Source: DASZIT01 sp036264255 (GTDB lineage: Bacteria; Actinomycetota; Acidimicrobiia; Acidimicrobiales; RAAP-2). Taken from it: a stretch of DNA of 64,000 nt. Shown piece after piece: positions 1 through 9,032 of this stretch. Position numbers and translations under genes: made by a program. Location of the stretch: NCBI GenBank assembly GCA_036264255.1, contig DATARI010000143.1, forward strand, positions 5,658 through 69,657. The letters run 5' to 3'. The stretch's first letter is position 1. Each line of letters begins with the position of its first letter. Below the pieces are notes generated by a model. It saw only the letters and a list, made by a program, of their open reading frames with translations. It was not told where the DNA came from and did no database searches.

Positions 1-999
1 GACCGGTTCCCCCATACCCCGGCCACCGGCGGAAGTCTCGAGTACTACGGAACCGGCCCCCGGTCGGAAGCCGCCACGCTGGCGTCGGTGGAGCAGTACA
101 TAGCCAACGAGGGGGACGGTTGGAGCTACGTGGTCGACGCTTTGGAGCACCAACTCGAGGAAGTTCTGGCCCGCCCCGACATTGGAGACATCGAGCTTCC
201 CGCCAATCTCTTCGATCTCGACCTCGATGGCCCGGCGTCGGGACACGTGTTGCTCGGACCCCACATCGAGTGGTCGACGCTCCTCGGGCAGCGCACCGGC
301 CAGCTCCACGTCGCCCTGGCCTCCGATCGACGGGATCCGAACTTTGCTCCTGAACCCCTGACCGCGGTCGACCGCCAATCGCTCTACCAGGGAGCCAGGG
401 GCACCACCAAGCGGGTATTCCGCCAGATGATCCCCACCGCCCGGACCTCCACCACGGTGGCCGAAGTCCTCGACCGGGAGGACGAGGTCATCGAGCGACT
501 CCGGGTCATGACCGGGCTGCCGATGTCCGCCGAGCGCATCCGCTGCCACGGCGACTACCACCTGGGTCAGACGCTGTGGACGGGGAGGGACTTCATCATC
601 ATCGATTTCGAAGGGGAGCCGGCCCGGTCACTGGGTCATCGAAGGCTCAAGCGCCCGGCGGCGTTCGACCTGGCCGGCATGATCCGGTCCTTCCACTACG
701 CCAGCCGGTCGGCGGCCATGAGAATGGGGTGGGACCACGCCACCCCGGCCAGCCACGAGCAGATGGAGCCGTGGCTCACCCTCTGGTACCGGTTTGTCTC
801 CGCCACTTTTCTCCATTCCTACCGGGAGGTGGCCCGGGGTGCGGGGTTCCTGCCGGACCGCGACGACCAGCTGGCCGGGATGCTCAATTTCTTCCTGCTC
901 GAAAAGGCGGTGTATGAGCTGGGCTACGAAGCCAACACCCGGCCCGAATGGGTGGACATCCCGGCCCGGGGGATCCTCGACATCCTGGATGGGACGTGA
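1..999 (+). CDS. mak: Maltokinase, C-terminal part (5' end outside window)
   Basis: Phosphorylates maltose to maltose 1-phosphate with ATP, feeding the GlgE/glycogen branch or working with trehalose synthase TreS. The reading frame is open from base 1, so the N-terminus lies upstream; in many actinobacteria this domain is fused to TreS, and whether that holds here cannot be seen. The visible part carries the aminoglycoside-phosphotransferase-like catalytic motifs HGDYHLGQ (catalytic Asp region) and IIDFEGEP (metal-binding DFE), followed by the RPAAFDLAGMIRSF stretch typical of maltokinases. It is the first visible gene of a six-gene forward operon; malQ starts 11 bases after its stop. Identity is confident from the motifs and neighbours. 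Confidence 0.9.
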   Translation, partial: DRFPHTPATGGSLEYYGTGPRSEAATLASVEQYIANEGDGWSYVVDALEHQLEEVLARPDIGDIELPANLFDLDLDGPASGHVLLGPHIEWSTLLGQRTGQLHVALASDRRDPNFAPEPLTAVDRQSLYQGARGTTKRVFRQMIPTARTSTTVAEVLDREDEVIERLRVMTGLPMSAERIRCHGDYHLGQTLWTGRDFIIIDFEGEPARSLGHRRLKRPAAFDLAGMIRSFHYASRSAAMRMGWDHATPASHEQMEPWLTLWYRFVSATFLHSYREVARGAGFLPDRDDQLAGMLNFFLLEKAVYELGYEANTRPEWVDIPARGILDILDGT

Positions 1000-1010
1000 G
1001 AAGGAAAACG

Positions 1011-3095
1011 GTGGGCGAACCGTCACGCCGGGAGGCGGACCCTCTCTCCCAGCTCGCCCGGGCCCACGGGGTGCAGCTGTCCTACCAGGGGGCCGACGGT
1101 GCCGTCCACCGATCCAGCCCCGACGCGGTGATCGCCGCGCTGGGCGCCATGGGCGTCCCCATCGACCGAGCGGCTGACGCCCCCGCGGTCCTGGCGTCGG
1201 AACGGGGTGCCCGGGTCGACCCCCTGGGACCGGTGATCGCCCAGTGGGCCGGAAGTCCGTCGCCGTTGCTGACCCGGCTGCCTCCAAGGGTGGACCCACA
1301 GCAGGCCTGGCTGACCCTCTCCCTGGAGGACGGCCGAGAGCTCCGACAGCGGTTGGCATCGGCGGCCGTCGGGGAACCGGTGGCCGACGGTCCGGTCACC
1401 CGCCACCGGGTGCAGATGGGGTCCCCGTCGGAGCCACTCCCATCCGGCTATCACCGGTTGCGGTTGGAGGCTCCGGGGATCGACGCCTCGGCGCTGGTGG
1501 TCATCGCCCCCCGCTGTCCGTCGAACCCCCGGGGTTGGGGAGCCTTCCTCCCGCTCCACGCCATGCGGTCGGAACGCAACTGGGGGATCGGCAGTTATGC
1601 CGACTTGGCCGACCTGGTGGGGTGGATCGGCGACCACGGTGGCGAGTGGGTGGGCACGTTGCCACTGTTCCCCCTCTTCCTCGACGCGGCCCCGGTGGAT
1701 CCGAGCCCCTACCTGCCGGTCACCAAGCTCGGCTGGAGCGAGATCCATGTCGACCCGACCCGGCTTCCGGAGTTCGCCGAGACCCCGACGGCGGTCGACC
1801 TACTGGCCTCCACCGAGGTGCAGGCACGACTGGCGCGGGCCCGGAGTTCGGAGCTGGTCGACCATGCCGAGGTGATGGCGGTGATCCGGTCGATCCTCGA
1901 GCCGATGGCCCGCACCTTGTTTGCCGGCCCGTCGAGCCGCCGCGCCGAATTCGAGTCCTACCTCGACCACCGCCCCCATCTCGCCGCCTACGCCCGGTTC
2001 CGGGCCAACCACTCGGGTCTACCCGACGATGACCCCGCTTTCTTGGAGGTGGTGCAGTTCCACCTCTATGCCCAGTGGGCGGCCGAAACCCAGCTGGCCG
2101 CCGCGACCACCTCCGGGACCGGTTCCGGTCAGATGTTGTATCTGGATCTGCCGATCGGGGTCCATCCCGAGGGGTTCGACCCCCTCTGGGAGCCGACCGC
2201 GTTCGTGAAGGGGGTCCACGGGGGTGCGCCTCCCGACGCCTTCCAGCGCGGTGGGCAGGACTGGGCGTTTCCCCCCTTGGACCCCGGAGGGCTGCGCGCC
2301 CAGGAATACCGCTACTTCATCGCCTCCCTCCGCCACGCCATGGGTCCGGCCCGGGCAGTGAGGATCGACCACGTGATGGGGCTCCATCGCCTGTACTGGA
2401 TCCCGGAGGGAGCCGAGGCCACCGACGGCGTCTACGTGGAGTATCCGGCCGCCGAGTTGCGGGCCATCGTGGCCCTCGAGGCAGCCCGTTCCAACACCGT
2501 GGTGGTGGGGGAGGACCTCGGAACGGTGCCGGACGAGGTGCGGTCGGACATGGATCATGATGGCATGCTCCGCAGCTGGGTGTTCCAGTTCGCCACCAGC
2601 ATCGAAGATCCGATACCGGTGCCCCTCCAGAACTCGGTGGCCAGTTGGGGCACCCACGACCTGCCTACCTTTGCCGGCTATTGGGAGGGACTGGACATCG
2701 AGGAGCGGGAGGAGGACGGCGATCTCGGGAGGCGCGCCGCCGAGTCGGCGCGCAAGAAGAGGCGGCTGTGGCGAAAGGCGCTGCTCCAGGCGCTCGCGGT
2801 CCGGGAGGCGGACCCCCGGTCGGCACTCCTCGGCTGCCTTCGCCACCTGGCTACCAGTCCGGCCGAGATGGTGTTGGTCGACCTGGAGGATCTCTGGCTC
2901 GAGCGCGAGCCGCAGAACCGCCCGGGCACTGGAGCCGGGGCCCGCAATTGGCGCCGCCGCGCCGCCCGCACCAACCGGGAGGTCTTCGCCTCCCCCGACA
3001 TCGATGAGGCTCTGGCCGAGGTGGATACCCAGCGGAAGCAAGGTGATCACCCGAAGGCGGCCAGCCCGTCGGGTGCTGGGCGGAGGTCGGGATGA
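1011..3095 (+). CDS. malQ: 4-alpha-glucanotransferase (amylomaltase), GH77
   Basis: Transfers alpha-1,4-glucan segments between malto-oligosaccharides, releasing glucose, in cytoplasmic glycogen and maltodextrin recycling. The 694-residue protein has the GH77 signatures: VRIDHVMGLHRLYWIP with the nucleophile Asp, VVGEDLGTVPDEV with the acid/base Glu, and GTHDLPTF with the third Asp. The long N-terminal extension before the barrel is usual for actinobacterial MalQ. The frame is open further upstream, but GTG at 1011 is preferred because GAGAAGGA lies just before it and an earlier start would run deep into the maltokinase gene. Its end overlaps glgB by four bases (ATGA). Confidence 0.93.
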   Translation: MGEPSRREADPLSQLARAHGVQLSYQGADGAVHRSSPDAVIAALGAMGVPIDRAADAPAVLASERGARVDPLGPVIAQWAGSPSPLLTRLPPRVDPQQAWLTLSLEDGRELRQRLASAAVGEPVADGPVTRHRVQMGSPSEPLPSGYHRLRLEAPGIDASALVVIAPRCPSNPRGWGAFLPLHAMRSERNWGIGSYADLADLVGWIGDHGGEWVGTLPLFPLFLDAAPVDPSPYLPVTKLGWSEIHVDPTRLPEFAETPTAVDLLASTEVQARLARARSSELVDHAEVMAVIRSILEPMARTLFAGPSSRRAEFESYLDHRPHLAAYARFRANHSGLPDDDPAFLEVVQFHLYAQWAAETQLAAATTSGTGSGQMLYLDLPIGVHPEGFDPLWEPTAFVKGVHGGAPPDAFQRGGQDWAFPPLDPGGLRAQEYRYFIASLRHAMGPARAVRIDHVMGLHRLYWIPEGAEATDGVYVEYPAAELRAIVALEAARSNTVVVGEDLGTVPDEVRSDMDHDGMLRSWVFQFATSIEDPIPVPLQNSVASWGTHDLPTFAGYWEGLDIEEREEDGDLGRRAAESARKKRRLWRKALLQALAVREADPRSALLGCLRHLATSPAEMVLVDLEDLWLEREPQNRPGTGAGARNWRRRAARTNREVFASPDIDEALAEVDTQRKQGDHPKAASPSGAGRRSG

Positions 3096-5014
3096 AGGCG
3101 GTCGGAACCGGCCCGGCGCCGGCTACCGGCTGGTCGTTGCTATCCGAGGACGATCTGTTCCTCTTCAACGAGGGGACCCATCGGCATTTGGCCTCCAAGA
3201 TGGGAGCTCACCGGCTGGGAGAGGGACAGGGCACCTACTTTGCGGTGTGGGCGCCGTCGGCCCGCGGGGTGGCGGTGATGGGCGACTTCAACCATTGGGA
3301 CCGGGGGCGTGACCCCCTCACCCCCAGGGGGAGTTCGGGCATCTGGGAAGGGGTGGTCACCGCCGCTGAGAAGGGCCAGGTCTACAAATTCGCCATCACC
3401 ACCGCCGACGGTACCGTCCTCGAGAAGGCGGATCCGTTCGCCACCTGGTGCGAACTGCCCCCCCGCACCGGATCGGTGATCTGGGACCTCGACTACCAGT
3501 GGCACGATGCGGCCTGGATGGCCAACCCCGGCCGCGGCGGGTCGCTCGACGCGGCGACCTCCACCTACGAGCTGCATCTGGGCAGCTGGCTGCGGGACCC
3601 GGATCGGCCCGATCAGCTGTTGACCTACGCCGAGCTGGCCCCCCGCCTCATCGACCACCTGGTCTCCACCGGATTCACCCACGTGGAATTCCTCCCGGTG
3701 ATGGAGCACCCGTTCTACGGGAGCTGGGGCTACCAGACCACCGGGTACTTCGCGCCGTCGAGCCGCTACGGCACCCCCCAGGATTTGATGGCGCTGATCG
3801 ACGGGCTCCACCAGGCGGGGATCGGGGTGTACCTCGACTGGGTGCCGTCGCACTTCCCGACCGACGCCTTCGCGCTGGGCGACTTCGACGGAACCCATCT
3901 CTACGAGCACGCCGACCCGACGCGTGGGTTCCATCCGGACTGGCAGAGCTACATCTTCAACTATGGACGGCACGAAGTCCGGAGCTTTTTGGCCTCGTCG
4001 GCCGAGCACTGGTTGTCCGCCTATCATGCCGACGGCATCCGGGTCGACGCGGTGGCCTCCATGCTCTACCTCGACTACTCCCGGGCGGAGGGCGAGTGGA
4101 CCCCCAACCGGTTCGGGGGTCGGGAGAACCTCGAGGCGGTCGACTTCTTGCGGGCTCTCAACACCGGCATCTATGCCGACCACCCCGACGTGCAGACCAT
4201 CGCCGAGGAATCGACGTCCTGGCCGGGAGTCTCCCGTCCGGTCGACGCCGGCGGCCTCGGATTCGGGCTCAAGTGGGACATGGGGTGGATGCACGACACC
4301 CTCCAGTACTTCCACGAGGACCCGATCCACCGGCGTTACCACCACGGGGAGATCACCTTCCGGGCGGTCTACGCCTTCACCGAGAACTTCGTCCTCCCCC
4401 TTTCCCATGACGAAGTGGTGCACGGCAAGGGCTCGATGCTGGAGAAGATGCCGGGGGATGAATGGCAGAAATTCGCCAACCTCCGCCTGCTCTACGGCTA
4501 CCAGTTCAGCCAACCGGGCAAGAAGCTGCTGTTCATGGGGTCCGAATTCGCCCCGCGGCGCGAGTGGGACCATGACCGCGGCCTCGATTGGGATCTCCTC
4601 GACCGCCCTGCTCATGCCGGCATGCAGCGTTGGGTGCGGGACTTGAATCAGCTGTATCGCTCCGAGCCGGCCCTCCACGAGTTGGATGTCGCCCCCGCCG
4701 GGTTCGAATGGGTGCAGCTCCACGAGGCCGACATCAGCGTGCTGAGTTTCCTCCGCCGGGGCCGGGACGGGAGGCCGATCCTGGTGGTGTGTAACTTCAC
4801 CCCGGTGCCCCGGCCCAACCTGCAGGTCGGGGTGCCGGTCGGGGGGTTCTGGCGCGAACTGCTGAACAGCGATGCGGAAACCTACGGCGGGGCCGGAATG
4901 GGCAATCTCGGCGGGGTCGAGGCCCAGCCGGTGCCCTGGCACGGACGACCGCGAGCCCTCACCCTCCTTGCCCCGCCCCTCGGGTGCCTGTTCCTGTCGC
5001 CGATCCCCTCGTGA
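3092..5014 (+). CDS. glgB: 1,4-alpha-glucan branching enzyme, GH13
   Basis: Cuts alpha-1,4 chains and re-attaches them by alpha-1,6 links to branch glycogen. The 640-residue protein has a CBM48-type N-terminal domain (about residues 45-115, GTYFAVWAPSARGVAV) and a GH13 barrel. The catalytic Asp sits in DGIRVDAVASML (Asp 319), the acid Glu in TIAEESTSWPGV (Glu 372/373), and the third Asp in LSHDEVVHGKGSML. It lacks the extra N-terminal domain of the longest GlgB proteins. The ATG start overlaps the malQ stop as ATGA, so translation is probably coupled, and treZ overlaps its stop as GTGA. Confidence 0.95.
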   Translation: MKAVGTGPAPATGWSLLSEDDLFLFNEGTHRHLASKMGAHRLGEGQGTYFAVWAPSARGVAVMGDFNHWDRGRDPLTPRGSSGIWEGVVTAAEKGQVYKFAITTADGTVLEKADPFATWCELPPRTGSVIWDLDYQWHDAAWMANPGRGGSLDAATSTYELHLGSWLRDPDRPDQLLTYAELAPRLIDHLVSTGFTHVEFLPVMEHPFYGSWGYQTTGYFAPSSRYGTPQDLMALIDGLHQAGIGVYLDWVPSHFPTDAFALGDFDGTHLYEHADPTRGFHPDWQSYIFNYGRHEVRSFLASSAEHWLSAYHADGIRVDAVASMLYLDYSRAEGEWTPNRFGGRENLEAVDFLRALNTGIYADHPDVQTIAEESTSWPGVSRPVDAGGLGFGLKWDMGWMHDTLQYFHEDPIHRRYHHGEITFRAVYAFTENFVLPLSHDEVVHGKGSMLEKMPGDEWQKFANLRLLYGYQFSQPGKKLLFMGSEFAPRREWDHDRGLDWDLLDRPAHAGMQRWVRDLNQLYRSEPALHELDVAPAGFEWVQLHEADISVLSFLRRGRDGRPILVVCNFTPVPRPNLQVGVPVGGFWRELLNSDAETYGGAGMGNLGGVEAQPVPWHGRPRALTLLAPPLGCLFLSPIPS

Positions 5015-6906
5015 GCCCAACGACGTCCCGGTACGGGTCCAGCCGGTCAGAGCTGGGGGCGGTGCCCACCGGCGGTGACAGCTGCTCGTTCGGGGTGTGG
5101 GCCCCGAACGCCAACCGCCTGTCCCTCTGCCTCGGGGAGGACGCCTCCACCGTGGTGGAGATGCGGGCGGCCGCCGATGGGTATTTCCGGGCCCTGGTGC
5201 CGGAGTGCCCACCGGGGACCCGTTACCGATACCGCCTCGACGGTGGCACCGCGCTGGCCGACCCGGCATCGAGATCCCAGCCCGACGGCGTGCACGGATC
5301 GTCGGAGGTGGTGGACGTCCGCGGCCATCGGTGGGGGGATCACGGGTGGGTGGCCCCTCCCCGTTGGGCCTACGTGATCTACGAGATGCACGTAGGCACC
5401 GCCACCCCCGGGGGGACCTTCGACGACGCCATCGGCCTGCTGGACGGGCTGGTCGAATTGGGAATCAGCGCTGTCGAACCGATGCCCGTCGCCCAGTTCG
5501 CCGGGCGGAGGAACTGGGGCTACGACGGCGTGTTCCCAGGGGCAGTGCAGAATTCCTACGGCGGCCCGGCCGCCTTCCAACGGTTCGTGGATGGCTGCCA
5601 TCAGCGCGGCCTGGCCGTGGTGCTCGATGTCGTCTACAACCACCTCGGCCCCGAGGGGAATGTATTCGGGGCCTACGGGCCGTATTTCACCGACGCCTAT
5701 CGGACGCCGTGGGGGAGCGCCATCAACTTCGACGGGCCGGGCTCGGATGAGGTCAGGAGGTACTTCATCGACAATGCCCTCGGTTGGTTCGCCGACTTCC
5801 ACGTGGACGCCCTTCGACTCGACGCGGTCCACAGCATCATCGACCCCACCGCCCGCCCGTTCTTGGCCGAACTGGCCGCCGCCACCGCCGACCTCGGGGT
5901 CGAGCTCGGCCGATCTTGCCTCCTGATTGCCGAGAGCTCGGCCAATGATCCGCGCCTGGTCACCGCCCAGGACCGCTCGGGACTCGGACTCGATGCCCAA
6001 TGGAACGACGAGTTCCACCACGCCCTCCACGCCCGGGTCACCGGGGAACGGTTTGGCTACTACCAGGACTTCGGAAGGCTCGGTCAACTGGCGACCGCCA
6101 TCACCGACGGTTTCGTGTACCAGGGGGAGTTCTCCCCGTTTCGAGGCCGCCGCCACGGCGCCCCCACTGGCGGCATCGAGCCGTCCCGGTTCGTCGTCTT
6201 CGCCCAGAACCACGACCACATCGGCAATCGCCCCCGGGGTGACCGGCTGTCGACCCTGGTCGGGTTCGATGCCCTCCGGCTGGTCGCCGCCGTCCTGCTG
6301 CTCTCGCCCGGGATTCCACTCATCTTCATGGGGGAGGACTACGGGGAGGTGGCCCCGTTCCCCTATTTCGTCGACCACGGCGAGCCGGCTCTGATCGAGG
6401 CGGTCAGGAAGGGAAGGGCGGAGGAGTTCGCCGGCCAGTGGGCGGCATCCCCCCTCGACCCGGCGGACCCCGCCACCTTCCAGCTGGCGGTGCTCGACCC
6501 GACTCTGGCCGAGTCCGGCCAGCACGCCGAATTGCGACGTCTCTATGCTGCCCTCATCCGACTCCGCGGCGACCACCCGTCATTGGCCCGCTCATCGGCC
6601 CACCAGATCACCGCCGAGGCTCGGGGCAACGAACTGAGGATGCATCGGGGCACCGCCGCCGACGCCGTCTGCGCCCTCTTCAACTTCAACGGGGAGGACC
6701 CGCTGGCATCGCAATTGCCGGAGACTCCGGTGGCGGGTCGATGGGAGAAACTCGTCGACTCCGGTGACCCGGACTGGGGTGGCGCCGGGGACCCCCTGCC
6801 CGCCGTCGCCGACGGGTTGACTAGCCTCACTCTCTCGCCCTACGGGTTCTGCGCCTATCGGTGCCGCCCGGTGGGGGAGGGCTACGTGGACGAGGAAGGG
6901 AACTGA
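5011..6906 (+). CDS. treZ: Malto-oligosyltrehalose trehalohydrolase, GH13
   Basis: Second enzyme of the TreY-TreZ route: it releases trehalose from the maltooligosyl-trehalose made by TreY. The family signature is PASRSQPDGVHGSSEVVD, and the GH13 residues are in HVDALRLDAVHSI (Asp), LIAESSAND (Glu) and FAQNHDHIGNR (Asp). Length 631 residues is slightly longer than the usual 560-600. The frame is also open from GTG at 4984, but GTG at 5011 forms a GTGA overlap with the glgB stop and is the likelier start. glgX follows after two bases. The gene order glgB-treZ-glgX-treY ties debranching and trehalose formation to one transcript. Confidence 0.93.
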   Translation: MSPTTSRYGSSRSELGAVPTGGDSCSFGVWAPNANRLSLCLGEDASTVVEMRAAADGYFRALVPECPPGTRYRYRLDGGTALADPASRSQPDGVHGSSEVVDVRGHRWGDHGWVAPPRWAYVIYEMHVGTATPGGTFDDAIGLLDGLVELGISAVEPMPVAQFAGRRNWGYDGVFPGAVQNSYGGPAAFQRFVDGCHQRGLAVVLDVVYNHLGPEGNVFGAYGPYFTDAYRTPWGSAINFDGPGSDEVRRYFIDNALGWFADFHVDALRLDAVHSIIDPTARPFLAELAAATADLGVELGRSCLLIAESSANDPRLVTAQDRSGLGLDAQWNDEFHHALHARVTGERFGYYQDFGRLGQLATAITDGFVYQGEFSPFRGRRHGAPTGGIEPSRFVVFAQNHDHIGNRPRGDRLSTLVGFDALRLVAAVLLLSPGIPLIFMGEDYGEVAPFPYFVDHGEPALIEAVRKGRAEEFAGQWAASPLDPADPATFQLAVLDPTLAESGQHAELRRLYAALIRLRGDHPSLARSSAHQITAEARGNELRMHRGTAADAVCALFNFNGEDPLASQLPETPVAGRWEKLVDSGDPDWGGAGDPLPAVADGLTSLTLSPYGFCAYRCRPVGEGYVDEEGN

Positions 6907-6908
6907 AC

Positions 6909-9032
6909 ATGCGAGTCTGGCCTGGTAGCCGCCACCCCCTGGGGGCCACCTGGGACGGGGAGGGGGTCAACTTCGCCCTCTTCTCCGAGCACGCCACCGC
7001 GGTCGAGCTCTGCCTCTTCGACCACCCCGATGCCGCCGAGCCGTCGGACCGGGTCTCGATGCCGGAGGCGACGGATCACGTCTGGCACGCCTATCTCCCC
7101 GACGTCCGGCCCGGTGCGCTGTATGGCTACCGGGTGGACGGACCCTATGAGCCCGAACAGGGTCATCGCTTCAACCCGGCCAAGCTGCTCATCGATCCCT
7201 ATGCCCTGGCGGTCAGCGGGGCGATCCGGTGGGCCGACGAGCTGTTCGGGTACACCGTCGGTGACCCGGAGGCAGACCTGAGCTTCGACCCCCGGGATTC
7301 GGCCGGAGACATGCCGAAAAGCCTGGTGGTCGACCCGTCTTTCACCTGGGGAGATGATCGCCCCCCGGCCACCCCGATCAACCGCACGGTCATCTACGAG
7401 TGCCATGTGCGAGGCATGACCATGACCCATCCGGCGGTCCCGGCCCACCTCCGGGGGACCTATCTGGGTCTCGCCTCTGATCCGATCATCGACCATCTGC
7501 TCGGACTGGGGGTGACCGCCGTCGAGCTCATGCCGGTGCACCAGTTCGTAGCCGACCGCCATCTCGAGGAGAAGGGCCTCACCAACTACTGGGGTTACAA
7601 CTCCATCGCCTTCCTGGCCCCCCACGTCGGTTACGCCACCGCCGGGCTGGGGGAACAGGTTCACGAGTTCAAGTCGATGGTCCGGATCCTCCACCGGGCC
7701 GGCATCGAGGTGATCCTCGATGTCGTCGACAACCACCCCGGCGAGGGCAACCAGCTCGGACCCACCCTGTCGCTCCGGGGCATCGACAACTCCGTCTACT
7801 ACCGGCTGACTCCGGAGAACCCCCGCTATCACCTCGACTTCACCGGCACCGGGAACAGCCTCAACATCCTCCACCCCCGCACCATGGGGCTGATCATGGA
7901 CAGCCTCCGGTACTGGGTCACCGACATGCACGTCGACGGGTTCCGTTTCGATCTCGCCCCGGTGCTGGTGCGCGGCTACGAGGCCGGTCAACCCAGTGCC
8001 TTCTTCGAGATCATCGGCCAGGACCCGGTCCTCTCGACCGTCAAACTGATCGCCGAGCCCTGGGACGTCGGGCCGGACGGCTACCAGCTCGGCCGGTTCC
8101 CCCAAGGGTGGTCGGAGTGGAACGGCGCCTACCGGGACAGCGTGCGCCGCTTCTGGCGGGGGGATCCCGGCCAGGTCCCCGAACTCGCCTCCCGGCTCAC
8201 CGGGTCCAGCGATATCTATCGGGCGTCGGGGCGGCGCACCTATGCCAGTGTCAACTTCGTAACCTGCCACGACGGCTTCACCCTCACCGATCTGGTGAGT
8301 TACAACGAGCGCCACAACCAGGCCAACGGCGAGGACAACCAGGACGGGGCGTCGGAGAACTTCTCCAACAACTGGGGGGTCGAGGGGCCGACGGAGTCGG
8401 CCCGGATCCAGCGGCTCCGGAGCCGGATGAAGCGCAACCTCCTCGCCACCTTGATGTTCTCCCAGGGGGTACGCATGGTGCTCGGCGGGGACGAGATCGG
8501 CCGTACCCAGCAGGGGAACAACAACGCCTACTGCCAGGACAACGAGATCAGCTGGGTCAACTGGGACCTCGACGAGGAGGCCCAGGAGCTCGGTGCCTTC
8601 GTCCGGGAGCTGATCAGCATCGTGAACAGCAACCCGATCCTGCGCCGCCGCGACTTCTTCACCGGGGATGTCGTCCCGGGTACCAATACCAAGGACGTGA
8701 CCTGGATCCGGGCCGATGGCAGGGAGATGACCGACGACGACTGGAATGACAAGGAGGTCCGGGCCATCGGCATGTTGCTGCTGGGTCGGGCGGTCGACGA
8801 GGTGGACGCCCGGGGCCGGTCGGAGCACGGGGACACCCTTTTGCTCCTCCTCAACGCCGGCCAGCGCTCGCTCTCCTTCAGCCTCCCCCGGATGGAATAC
8901 CCGGGGCGGTGGACGGGCCTGCTCAACACCGCCAATCCCGGCCCCTGGCACCGGGACATCAAGACCCCCTCGATCAATCTCACCGCCCACTCCACCCTCC
9001 TGCTCCGCCACGCCGACCGCCTCGGCAGCTGA
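6909..9032 (+). CDS. glgX: Glycogen debranching enzyme GlgX/TreX type, GH13
   Basis: Hydrolyses alpha-1,6 branches of glycogen to give linear chains for TreY and MalQ. The 707-residue protein has an N-terminal CBM48-like domain, then a barrel with CHVRGMT, MHVDGFRFDLAPVL (nucleophile Asp), LIAEPWDVGPDGYQ (acid Glu) and VTCHDGFTL (third Asp). Conserved region I is unusual: at residues 271-277 it reads DVVDNHP, where the family normally has DVVYNHT; the His is kept. ATG at 6909 is chosen because it follows the treZ stop by two bases and begins with the usual MRVWPG opening; an upstream in-frame start at 6861 would lie inside treZ. Its stop shares one base with the treY start (TGATG). Confidence 0.93.
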   Translation: MRVWPGSRHPLGATWDGEGVNFALFSEHATAVELCLFDHPDAAEPSDRVSMPEATDHVWHAYLPDVRPGALYGYRVDGPYEPEQGHRFNPAKLLIDPYALAVSGAIRWADELFGYTVGDPEADLSFDPRDSAGDMPKSLVVDPSFTWGDDRPPATPINRTVIYECHVRGMTMTHPAVPAHLRGTYLGLASDPIIDHLLGLGVTAVELMPVHQFVADRHLEEKGLTNYWGYNSIAFLAPHVGYATAGLGEQVHEFKSMVRILHRAGIEVILDVVDNHPGEGNQLGPTLSLRGIDNSVYYRLTPENPRYHLDFTGTGNSLNILHPRTMGLIMDSLRYWVTDMHVDGFRFDLAPVLVRGYEAGQPSAFFEIIGQDPVLSTVKLIAEPWDVGPDGYQLGRFPQGWSEWNGAYRDSVRRFWRGDPGQVPELASRLTGSSDIYRASGRRTYASVNFVTCHDGFTLTDLVSYNERHNQANGEDNQDGASENFSNNWGVEGPTESARIQRLRSRMKRNLLATLMFSQGVRMVLGGDEIGRTQQGNNNAYCQDNEISWVNWDLDEEAQELGAFVRELISIVNSNPILRRRDFFTGDVVPGTNTKDVTWIRADGREMTDDDWNDKEVRAIGMLLLGRAVDEVDARGRSEHGDTLLLLLNAGQRSLSFSLPRMEYPGRWTGLLNTANPGPWHRDIKTPSINLTAHSTLLLRHADRLGS

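Noticed and set aside
628..1359. Long reverse-strand frames over the glycogen/trehalose operon, such as this one and 8528-11506
   Set aside because: They mirror GC-rich coding sequence on the other strand, have Gly/Pro/Arg/His-rich translations without motifs, and overlap confidently identified genes.
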